Assembly: GCA_013813755.1 (NCBI GenBank)
Contig: JACCRD010000138.1
Span: 1 to 32,575 of the forward strand
Source: Acidobacteriota bacterium
Lineage (GTDB): Bacteria > Acidobacteriota > Blastocatellia > Pyrinomonadales > Pyrinomonadaceae
Direction of reading: 5' to 3'
DNA: 32,575 bases
Shown here piece after piece: positions 24,678-31,796 of this stretch. The position numbers were made by a program, and so were the translations under genes. A model generated the notes under the pieces. The model searched no databases and was not told the DNA's origin. It saw only the letters and a list, made by a program, of their open reading frames with translations. Position 1 is the first letter of the stretch. Each line of letters opens with the position of its first letter.

Positions 24678-25723
24678 ATAATTTAGAAGGAAAAAGAATT
24701 TTAGTTACCGGCGGAACCGGTTCGCTCGGACAAACTTTAGTTCGGAGATTGCTCAGAGGAGAAATGGGTAAGCCTTCGCGGGTCACTGTTTTTTCGCGCG
24801 ATGAAGCCAAACAGCATTATATGCGTCTGGACTTTATGCATCGAAAAACCGCCACCGACGATGTAATTTATGAAAATTCGCAGGATTTGTTAAATTTTCG
24901 GATTGGCGACGTGCGCGATTACTCGGCAATACTTTCGGCACTGCGCGAGTGTGATGTGGTTTTTCACGCCGCCGCGCTCAAGCAAGTACCTTCGTGTGAA
25001 TATTTTCCGTATGAAGCGGTTTTAACAAATATTGTCGGGGCGCAGAATGTTGCGCGCGCGATTCGTGAAAACAATCTCCCGATCAAAAAAGTAATCGGAA
25101 TATCCACAGATAAAGCGTGTAAACCGATTAATGTGATGGGAATGACCAAGGCTCTGCAGGAGAGGGTTTTAATTGAAGCGAATAGAGATTGCCCGGATAC
25201 AAATTTTATGTGCGTGAGATACGGCAACGTGATTGCTTCACGCGGTTCGATTGTTCCACTGTTTGTCGAACAGGTAAGAAAAAATCAGACATTAACCGTA
25301 ACCTTAGAAGAGATGACCAGATTTTTGTTAAGTCTCGATAAAGCGGTCGACACGGTTTTTGCCGCTATTGACAATGGAATGCGGGGCGAAACATATGTGC
25401 CTCAAGTATCTTCCGCGAAAATGATTGATGTGGCGAATGCTCTGATGGGTAAAAAAAAGCTGCCGATTGTATTTACAGGCATTCGTCCGGGAGAGAAGGT
25501 TCACGAAATTATGGTTTCCGAAGAAGAATGTTTTCGAACGATCGAACGGGGCGAATATTATGTTATCTTGCCAGTTTTGCCTGAGCTTCGACAGGAAAAG
25601 GATTTTTCTCCGGCACTGAGTTCTGAATATTCTTCGAAAGACAAAAATATTTCTATCGAAAAATTAAAATTATTACTCGGTCAGGCTGATTCGGAAATCA
25701 GGCGATTTATCGAAAAAGGGTGA
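24674..25723 (+). CDS. fnlA: UDP-GlcNAc 4,6-dehydratase/5-epimerase (FnlA/CapE/WbjB type)
   Basis: Product of 349 residues. VTGGTGSLGQ (11-20), FHAAALKQVPSCEYFP, and STDKACKPINVMGMTKA (144-160) are the hallmarks. The TDK triad replaces the usual SDR Ser, and Met155 stands where other SDRs have Tyr in YxxxK (Lys159), as is usual in the CapE/WbjB branch. RPGEKVHEIM lies near the C-terminus. It dehydrates UDP-GlcNAc and inverts C5, giving a UDP-L-4-keto-6-deoxy sugar, the first step towards UDP-L-FucNAc or UDP-L-QuiNAc. It overlaps the reductase gene by four bases. G+C rises sharply here relative to the preceding genes. Confidence 0.93.
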   Translation: MNNLEGKRILVTGGTGSLGQTLVRRLLRGEMGKPSRVTVFSRDEAKQHYMRLDFMHRKTATDDVIYENSQDLLNFRIGDVRDYSAILSALRECDVVFHAAALKQVPSCEYFPYEAVLTNIVGAQNVARAIRENNLPIKKVIGISTDKACKPINVMGMTKALQERVLIEANRDCPDTNFMCVRYGNVIASRGSIVPLFVEQVRKNQTLTVTLEEMTRFLLSLDKAVDTVFAAIDNGMRGETYVPQVSSAKMIDVANALMGKKKLPIVFTGIRPGEKVHEIMVSEEECFRTIERGEYYVILPVLPELRQEKDFSPALSSEYSSKDKNISIEKLKLLLGQADSEIRRFIEKG

Positions 25724-25737
25724 AAAATTATAAAATT

Positions 25738-26838
25738 ATGAAAGTAATGACAATTTTCGGGACACGTCCAGAAATTATCAGATTAAGTCCGATTTTAAAA
25801 ATTCTCGACCGGCACAGCGAACATATTACAGTTCATACCGGGCAAAATTATCACGAAAGCCTGAGCGATATTTTTATAAGAGATTTGGAGGTGCGGACAC
25901 CGGATATTCATCTGGGAATAAAATCGAGCGGAATCGGAGATCAAATCGGACAGATTTTGAGCAAAACCGATGAAATTTTAGAAGAACATAAACCGGATAA
26001 AATCTTAATTCTGGGCGATACCAACAGCGCCTTATCAGCGATTATCGCGGCGCGGCGCGGCATTCCCGTTTTTCATATGGAAGCGGGGAATCGGTGTTTT
26101 GACAGACGTGTTCCGGAAGAAGTTAATCGCCGTATCATCGATCATTCAAGCACTATTCTGCTTCCATACACCGAGCGAAGTAAGGAGAATTTAATTGCCG
26201 AAGGAATTGAACGAGAAAGAATATATGTTACGGGAAATCCGATCAAAGAAGTTTTGGATAACTTTTCACAAAAAATAGAGGAAAGCGATTCGCTTGAAAA
26301 ATTTGATGTTAAACCCTCGGAATATTTTTTAGTGACGCTGCACAGAGCTGAAAACGTTGATTTGCCGGAGCGCCTGAAAATGATTTTTGAAGCCTTTTCA
26401 CAGTTGGTTGAAAAATTTGGTAAAACAATGCTGATCAGCGTCCATCCGCGAACGGCTGAAAAACTTAAAAAATTCAAAATCGAAGTTGCGTCTGATAAAA
26501 TCAAATTACTTGAACCGCTCGGTTTCTTTGATTTTGTTAAATTGGAAAAAAACGCGATGGCGGTTTTGTCCGACAGCGGCACTGTCCAGGAAGAATGTGC
26601 GATTTTCGGCGTCCCGAATGTGACTTTGCGCGATGTCACCGAACGCCCGGAAACAATCGAATGCGGAAGCAATATTCTGAGCGGGGCTGGTTTCGGTTCA
26701 ATTTTGCTCTCGGTTGAACTTGCTATCGCGCAAATGCCGGACTGGACTCCGCCCATCGAATATCTGAATCCTAATGTTTCACGAACGGTCAGTAAAATTA
26801 TTTTGGGTTACACGTCCGTCAGAAAACATACGAGTTAA
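25738..26838 (+). CDS. fnlC: UDP-N-acetylglucosamine 2-epimerase family (FnlC/CapG/WbjD type)
   Basis: Product of 366 residues from ATG 25738. A GTG at 25720 overlapping the previous stop would add six residues, but MKVMTIFGTRPEIIRLSPI is the family N-terminus. Motifs include HTGQNYH, FHMEAGNRCFDRRVPEEVNR, VTGNPIKEVL, TLHRAENVD and SDSGTVQEECAIFGVP, all in the GT-B-like 2-epimerase fold. In this neighbourhood the role is the last step, C2 epimerisation of the reduced UDP-L-sugar, rather than WecB-type UDP-ManNAc synthesis, although WecB activity cannot be excluded by sequence alone. Confidence 0.9.
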   Translation: MKVMTIFGTRPEIIRLSPILKILDRHSEHITVHTGQNYHESLSDIFIRDLEVRTPDIHLGIKSSGIGDQIGQILSKTDEILEEHKPDKILILGDTNSALSAIIAARRGIPVFHMEAGNRCFDRRVPEEVNRRIIDHSSTILLPYTERSKENLIAEGIERERIYVTGNPIKEVLDNFSQKIEESDSLEKFDVKPSEYFLVTLHRAENVDLPERLKMIFEAFSQLVEKFGKTMLISVHPRTAEKLKKFKIEVASDKIKLLEPLGFFDFVKLEKNAMAVLSDSGTVQEECAIFGVPNVTLRDVTERPETIECGSNILSGAGFGSILLSVELAIAQMPDWTPPIEYLNPNVSRTVSKIILGYTSVRKHTS

Positions 26839-26878
26839 ATAGAGAATCTTTTAGAAAAATTTTTTTATTGTTTCTGAA

Positions 26879-28150
26879 ATGGATAGAGAATTAAATTTTA
26901 GGAAAAACAACGTCGAATCCGATTCACAGAATAAAAAAACTCTCTGGGTGATCACCGAGCTTTATTATCCGGAGAACAATCAAACCGGCTATTATATGAC
27001 GGGCATCGCCGAGGGTCTGACCAAAAATTTTAATGTCAGAGTAATTTGCGGGCAGCCGAATTACGCTGCCAGAGGAACATTCGCTCCAAAAAGAGAAAAT
27101 CATAAGAACGTGGAAATTTTTCGTGTCTGGAGCACAACTCTTAATAAAGATATAATTTTTCTTCGATTGATAAATATGTTGACCATCGGATTTTCTATCT
27201 TTTTTAAAATGGTGGCTAAAATCAAAAAAGATGAGGAAATGCTAGTCGTTTCCGCTCCGCCGACTCTACCGTTTAGTGCCGCTCTTGCCGCAAAATTGCG
27301 GGGGGCAAAATATTCATTAATTATTCAGGATAAATATCCGGAAACGCTAATCGCCGTCGGCAAAGTAAATCCGCAATCTTTTTTTGTCAGAATTCTTAAT
27401 AGTTTCAACATATGGCTTTATCAGGGAGCAAAAAAAATTATAGTGGTCGGACGTGATATGCAGGCGCTGGTTATTTCTCAAATAAAACAGTCCTCCGATG
27501 GGAAATTTCCCCCGGTGGAGGTTATACAAAACTGGGCGTCGCTTGAGGAAATTGAGCCGATGCCGAGAAATAACAACCAACTTTTGCGACAATTAAAGAT
27601 TGCCGATAAATTCGTTTTTTTGTATGCCGGAAATATGGGGCATCCGCAGGATATAGAAAGTATTGTCGGGTGTGCCGAAAAGCTTAAAATGGACGAAAGA
27701 TTTCACTTTCTTTTTATCGGCTCGGGCGTTAAGAGAAAATGGCTTGAAAGAGAAGTATCGGAAAAAAATCTATCAAATATAACTGTTTTGCCGCCGCGTT
27801 CGAGGAGCGAACAAAATATTTTTCTGAACGCCTGTGATGTCGGTCTTGTTCCATTGGTCAAAAAAATGTGGGGGGTGGCGATGCCGTCCAGAACGTATAA
27901 TTTAATGGCTGCCGGCAAACCGATTTTAGCCTTAACCGAAAATAATTCTGAAGTCGCGAAGGTAATCGAAGATGAAAAGGTCGGCTGGTATGTTTCCCCG
28001 AATGATCCGGAAGCGCTCTGTAAAATCATTTTTGAAATTTTTGAGAATCGCGCGACACTGCCCGAGATGGGGCAGCGTGCTCGCCTTTCGGCATTAGAAA
28101 AATATTCGGTCGAGGCGGCGGTGGAGAAATATAATAATTTCTTAAACTAA
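26879..28150 (+). CDS. WbuB/WbjE-like glycosyltransferase family 4
   Basis: Product of 423 residues. The N-terminal domain LWVITELYYPENNQTGYYMT and VRVICGQPNYAARG is typical of WbuB-type L-fucosaminyltransferases, as are LVVSAPPTLPF and IIQDKYPETLIAVGK. The C-terminal donor domain has FLYAGNMGHPQDIES, FIGSGVKRKWLE and VAMPSRTYNLMAAGKPILA. It follows the dehydratase/2-epimerase genes in the same order as in FnlABC-WbuB and WbjBCD-WbjE loci, so it most likely transfers the UDP-L-FucNAc or L-QuiNAc product onto the lipid-linked first sugar. No Shine-Dalgarno sequence is seen. Confidence 0.87.
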   Translation: MDRELNFRKNNVESDSQNKKTLWVITELYYPENNQTGYYMTGIAEGLTKNFNVRVICGQPNYAARGTFAPKRENHKNVEIFRVWSTTLNKDIIFLRLINMLTIGFSIFFKMVAKIKKDEEMLVVSAPPTLPFSAALAAKLRGAKYSLIIQDKYPETLIAVGKVNPQSFFVRILNSFNIWLYQGAKKIIVVGRDMQALVISQIKQSSDGKFPPVEVIQNWASLEEIEPMPRNNNQLLRQLKIADKFVFLYAGNMGHPQDIESIVGCAEKLKMDERFHFLFIGSGVKRKWLEREVSEKNLSNITVLPPRSRSEQNIFLNACDVGLVPLVKKMWGVAMPSRTYNLMAAGKPILALTENNSEVAKVIEDEKVGWYVSPNDPEALCKIIFEIFENRATLPEMGQRARLSALEKYSVEAAVEKYNNFLN

Positions 28151-28194
28151 TGCGTCCGATAACTTTCTAATCAAAGTGTTGCTCAATTTACAAA

Positions 28195-29220
28195 ATGAGA
28201 GTTTTAATTACAGGTGCAAGCGGTTTTATCGGGAAGGAAATTGTTAAAGAGTGTCAGAACTCAGGTTTTAAAACTGTTCAACTTGTCAGCCATCGTAGCC
28301 AAAAGAACGAGTGCCAAAAAAACGAAAATTATTCTATGATTATGGCGATTGATATTACAGATTATAAAAATTTTCGCCAATTGGAAAAAACTGAAAATGT
28401 CGATGTATTGATACACGCGGCTGGATTGGCGCATCAATTTGGAGACACAAAAAAAGAAGAATTCGATCTGGTAAATGTGCGGGGCACAAAAAATATTTCT
28501 GAATTGGCAGTCCATCTAAAAATTAAACAATTTATTTTAATTAGTTCGACTGCGGTTTATGGCGCCTTTGAAAACATTAACGGCAAAGAAAAAAATAAAA
28601 ATCAAGGCATATTTGACGAAAATTCACCGACCAACCCGCAGACGTCCTATGCGAAAAGTAAGTTGGAAGCAGAAAAAATTTGTACGGAGATTTGCGAAAA
28701 AAATAAAATACCGTTGACCATTCTGCGTCTCTCGCCGGTTATCGGCGAAGGTAATCGGGGGAATGTCGAGCGTCTGGTTAAAGCTATCGAGCGAAAAAGA
28801 TTTGTATGGATTGGAAACGGAGAAAATCTTAAATCTCTGATTTACAAAAACGATGTGGCGGGCGCGTGCGTCAGGATAATCGAGGAGAAAACAGGCGCGA
28901 CCGAAATTTTCAATTTATCCGCCGAGCCTTTGCCTTTAAAGAATTTGGTCGGCGAAATTTCCAGAAGGCTGCACCGAAAAATCCCCGGATTTTCCATTCC
29001 AGCAATTTTTCCTAAAATGATCTTTGGCGTTAACAAAAAAACTCTAAGAAGTAAAAAAATTTGTAAATTTGAGCAGACATTTGAAAAGTGGCTGGCGGTA
29101 GATGTCTACCAGAGCGAAAAAATTAAGCATAAATATAATTTTACCCCAAAATTCTCGATCGCCGAGGGTATCCGAAAACAAGTAGACTGGTATAAATTGA
29201 ATAAAGACCAAAATTTATAG
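28195..29220 (+). CDS. WbpV/WbjF-like NAD-dependent epimerase/reductase
   Basis: Product of 341 residues. VLITGASGFIGKEI (3-16), HAAGLAHQFGD (74-84), ISSTAVYG (116-123) and the catalytic YAKSK (152-156) define an extended SDR. The HAAGLAH pattern and its place directly before a WecA/WbpL-like gene match WbpV/WbjF, enzymes that reduce the 4-keto group of UDP-6-deoxy-GlcNAc intermediates to give UDP-D-QuiNAc or D-FucNAc. The dehydratase that would make that D-intermediate (WbpM type) is not present in this window and may lie elsewhere in the genome. Confidence 0.82.
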   Translation: MRVLITGASGFIGKEIVKECQNSGFKTVQLVSHRSQKNECQKNENYSMIMAIDITDYKNFRQLEKTENVDVLIHAAGLAHQFGDTKKEEFDLVNVRGTKNISELAVHLKIKQFILISSTAVYGAFENINGKEKNKNQGIFDENSPTNPQTSYAKSKLEAEKICTEICEKNKIPLTILRLSPVIGEGNRGNVERLVKAIERKRFVWIGNGENLKSLIYKNDVAGACVRIIEEKTGATEIFNLSAEPLPLKNLVGEISRRLHRKIPGFSIPAIFPKMIFGVNKKTLRSKKICKFEQTFEKWLAVDVYQSEKIKHKYNFTPKFSIAEGIRKQVDWYKLNKDQNL

Positions 29221-29241
29221 ATGTGCCCAAAAAATTGAATT

Positions 29242-30276
29242 TTGTTTATTATAATTATATATTTCATTATATTCGCCGTCGCTTTTTTAGGGATAAAACT
29301 ATTTCTTCGCCTCAATAAAAAGTGGAATATTCTGGATGTCCCGAATGAAAGAAGTTCGCATACCAGACCGACTCCGCGCGGCGGCGGGTTAGTAATCGTT
29401 CTGGTTAGTTTGCTCGCTTACACAATTTATACAAATTTTTTCACACGGGAATTTTCATGGGCATATTTTGGCGGCGCGATTTTGATTGTTTCAATTAGCT
29501 GGCTGGATGATTTATATTCAGTTTCATCGCTTCTGAGATTCATCGTGCATTCGATCGCGGCCGGTTTAATCGTTTTGTATTTGGGAGAATCTCAAAGTAT
29601 ATACATTCCTTTTTATGGGCTTTTAAAGTCAAATTTTTGTCCGCAGATAATCATCTTCTTATGGATCGTCTGGCTCACCAACGCATATAATTTTATGGAC
29701 GGCATTGACGCTCTCGCAGGGATGCAGGCAGTTACCGCCGGACTCGGATGGTTAATGGTCGGAAAAATTCTCGGACAGGAAACGGCAGGTTTTTATGGCG
29801 GCGTGATCGCGTTTTCAAGTCTGGGGTTTTTAATCTTTAACCGCTACCCGGCAAAAATTTTTATGGGTGATGTGGGAAGCGCGTTTTTAGGCTATACCTT
29901 TGCGGTATTTCCTTTTCTTTTCTTCAGAGAGACTGTAATAGATACGGCGATTTTGCCGGTGGTTGCAATTCTTCTGGTCTGGCTTTTTGTGTTTGATACG
30001 GTTTTGACGTTAACTCGGAGACTTTTCAAACGAGAAAAGATTTGGCAGGCTCACCGCAGTCATATATACCAGAGGCTTGTGGCGGCAGGTGTCTCGCAAG
30101 TAAAGGTAACCGGTTTATATGTATTAATTTCGTTAACAATTATCATTTTGATTTTTATAAATTTAAGAATAAATAATTTCTGGAGCGCAACGATAATAAT
30201 TATTACTATTGAATCTTTGGGACTTTTTATTTTTTCCAGGATTAAAGAAAGAAGTAAAACTCCCGAATTGAATTAA
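29242..30276 (+). CDS. WecA/WbpL-like polyprenyl-phosphate N-acetylhexosamine-1-phosphate transferase
   Basis: Product of 344 residues with about ten membrane helices. Family motifs: VPNERSSHTRPTPRGGG (33-49), SWLDDLYS (86-93) with the Asp pair, NAYNFMDGIDALAG (147-160), FMGDVGSAFLGY (207-218) and AHRSHIYQRL. It transfers a sugar-1-phosphate to undecaprenyl phosphate, starting each repeat unit. Coming after the WbpV-like gene, QuiNAc or FucNAc is as likely a substrate as GlcNAc. The start is uncertain: TTG 29242 is the only start that retains the first helix, with no Shine-Dalgarno sequence. It is the only initiating transferase in the locus. Confidence 0.9.
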   Translation: MFIIIIYFIIFAVAFLGIKLFLRLNKKWNILDVPNERSSHTRPTPRGGGLVIVLVSLLAYTIYTNFFTREFSWAYFGGAILIVSISWLDDLYSVSSLLRFIVHSIAAGLIVLYLGESQSIYIPFYGLLKSNFCPQIIIFLWIVWLTNAYNFMDGIDALAGMQAVTAGLGWLMVGKILGQETAGFYGGVIAFSSLGFLIFNRYPAKIFMGDVGSAFLGYTFAVFPFLFFRETVIDTAILPVVAILLVWLFVFDTVLTLTRRLFKREKIWQAHRSHIYQRLVAAGVSQVKVTGLYVLISLTIIILIFINLRINNFWSATIIIITIESLGLFIFSRIKERSKTPELN

Positions 30277-30311
30277 AAGATTATGTTTGAGAAAAAAATT
30301 ATAAATTAGAT

Positions 30312-31142
30312 ATGACAAAAGCAATCCAACAAATTTTTATCCGAGTTTATGGCGTTACAATTTGTATCAAAACTAATAAAAAAGCCCTTTTAAGTGAATT
30401 AAAAAATGAAATTATTAAAACTATTCCGGTAAAATTTGAATTTATTGACCAGCAAAATGCGGAACACATTATTTATATTGAATCAACAAAAAATAAAATG
30501 TATGAATTTTATTTAAATAATGAAAATAAAGGACTGTTTAGTAAGTTAGATGTGATCGAAATGTTCAAAAGTATGTTACGACTTACCATAGCGGAATTTG
30601 CAGTCTCAAAAGTTTTTTTACATGCCGGGGTGGTTGCCTGGAAAGGGAGAGCGATAGTTATACCAGCTAATAGTTTTAAGGGTAAAACAACTTTGGTTGC
30701 AGAATTAGTCAAAAAAGGAGCGTTATATTATTCTGATGAATATACGGTATTAAACAAAAAAGGCTTTGTTCATTCATTTCCAAAAAAGCTTTCTTTAAGA
30801 AGTCCGACAGACAAAAATTTTCAGGCGGATTATTCTGTTGAATCCTTGGGTGGTCGCGCGGGCAAAAAAATTATACCTGTCGGAATGATTTTGTTAACTG
30901 AATTTGATTCAAATTCGACCGCAAAAAAATGGAACCCTAAGCTTTTAAGTGCCGGACAAGGAATCCTGGAAATTATTCCTCACACAATTTCTATCAGATA
31001 TGATACAAAATTTGCATTAAAGGTATTGAATAAAGTCGCAAGTCGTGCCATAATCGCTAAGAGTAAAAGAGGTGAAGCAAAAGAATTTGTTGATTTGCTG
31101 ATAAATTTTTTTGAAAATAATGTAGAATACACCCGAAATTAA
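30312..31142 (+). CDS. HprK-related (PEP carboxykinase-fold) kinase
   Basis: Product of 276 residues. The C-terminal P-loop domain resembles HPr kinase: FLHAGVVAWKGRAIVIPA (102-119), Walker A PANSFKGKTTL (118-128) and the acidic SDE (141-143). Unlike true HprK it lacks the regulatory context of a PTS HPr gene. The N-terminal 100 residues are not recognised. HprK-related kinases of this type recur beside PqqD-domain proteins and family-5 nucleotidyltransferases, exactly as here. The substrate is unknown; kinase activity on the neighbouring peptide or its carrier is speculation. The gene is very AT-rich (two 60-base lines at 15% and 17% G+C), unlike its neighbours. Confidence 0.82.
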   Translation: MTKAIQQIFIRVYGVTICIKTNKKALLSELKNEIIKTIPVKFEFIDQQNAEHIIYIESTKNKMYEFYLNNENKGLFSKLDVIEMFKSMLRLTIAEFAVSKVFLHAGVVAWKGRAIVIPANSFKGKTTLVAELVKKGALYYSDEYTVLNKKGFVHSFPKKLSLRSPTDKNFQADYSVESLGGRAGKKIIPVGMILLTEFDSNSTAKKWNPKLLSAGQGILEIIPHTISIRYDTKFALKVLNKVASRAIIAKSKRGEAKEFVDLLINFFENNVEYTRN

Positions 31143-31172
31143 AACTGATTAAATAATTTATCATTAAATATT

Positions 31173-31178
31173 GAGGAG
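31173..31178 (+). promoter_or_regulatory. Ribosome binding site of the PqqD-domain peptide gene
   Basis: GAGGAG lies ten bases before ATG 31189. It fixes that start over the upstream in-frame TTG at 31171 and is the strongest Shine-Dalgarno in the right half of the window, suggesting high expression of this gene. Confidence 0.75.
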
Positions 31179-31188
31179 AAAAATAAAG

Positions 31189-31671
31189 ATGTCACAAAAT
31201 CCAATCGCCCGAAAAAACGGGCTGGTTTTACAGGAAATGCCGGATGAGCTTTTAGTTTATGATCTGGATACAAATAAAGCCCATTGTCTAAATCAAACAT
31301 CAGCTTTTGTATGGAAAGCGTGTAACGGTAAAAATACCGTCAGCGATATTTCCAGTTTATATGGAAATTACGCCGGTGATTCCGTCCCGGAAGATTTGGT
31401 TTGGCTGGCGATTGACCAGTTAAGTCAAAATAATCTTTTAGAAAACAAAATAGCTTCAAAATTGAATGGACAAACCAGACGTGAATTAATCAAGAAAATT
31501 GGTTTGGCTTCGGTTATTGCTTTGCCGCTCGTGGCATCATTGGCTGCTCCAAGTTCAGTATTAGCGGTTGCTAGTTGTCCAACAACAATGTGTGAGGGTA
31601 CTGCACAAGGCGGGGTATGTCAAAATTGTGCATGTAATGGTGCAGGTGCTTGTACTCCGACAGGAAATTAG
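31189..31671 (+). CDS. PqqD-domain protein with Tat-like segment and six-cysteine tail (candidate modified peptide)
   Basis: Product of 160 residues. Residues 1-88 form a PqqD-like winged fold: LVYDLDTNKAHCLNQTSAFVW (22-42), a VSDI helix and LVWLAIDQLSQNNLL. PqqD normally binds the leader of a RiPP precursor as a separate protein. Residues 96-103, TRRELIKK, match a twin-arginine motif, followed by a hydrophobic span (104-126) ending SVLA. The remaining 34 residues hold six Cys (130, 135, 144, 147, 149, 155) with Gly, Ala and Thr. The picture is a cytosolic PqqD part tethered to an exported Cys-rich peptide, or a precursor carrying its own recognition domain. No radical-SAM, lasso or lanthipeptide enzyme is in the window. 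Domain assignment is firm; function is unknown. Confidence 0.85.
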   Translation: MSQNPIARKNGLVLQEMPDELLVYDLDTNKAHCLNQTSAFVWKACNGKNTVSDISSLYGNYAGDSVPEDLVWLAIDQLSQNNLLENKIASKLNGQTRRELIKKIGLASVIALPLVASLAAPSSVLAVASCPTTMCEGTAQGGVCQNCACNGAGACTPTGN

Positions 31672-31701
31672 ATAGGCACTGAAAAAACTTGTGTGTCTAT
31701 C
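31671..31701 (+). repeat. Stem-loop directly after the PqqD-peptide stop codon
   Basis: GATAGGCAC (31671-31679) pairs with GTGTCTATC (31693-31701), nine pairs including one G-U, around a 13-base loop. It starts at the last base of the TAG stop. It is not followed by a T run, so it is more like a 3'-end stabilising or processing structure than a terminator. Confidence 0.5.
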
Positions 31702-31739
31702 ATAATCGAACTCGTACATTTGTGTGCATTTGATTTAAA

Positions 31740-31788
31740 AAAAAGGAAAAAGCAGCAAAATTTTATATTTTGCTGCTTTTTCCTTTTT
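31740..31788 (+). terminator. Strong intrinsic terminator after the PqqD-peptide gene
   Basis: A perfect 21-base inverted repeat (31740-31760 with 31768-31788) encloses the 7-base loop TTTTATA. The core is GCAGC/GCTGC with a GG/CC pair further out. The arms begin in A runs and end in T runs, so it can act in both directions. It should stop most transcription from the polysaccharide/PqqD side before the next gene. Confidence 0.88.
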
Positions 31789-31796
31789 GGCAAGTT

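Noticed and set aside
26142-26756. Minus-strand open frame of 204 codons opposite the 2-epimerase gene
   Set aside because: Complete overlap with a well-supported gene and Ser/Lys/Phe-rich nonsense composition.
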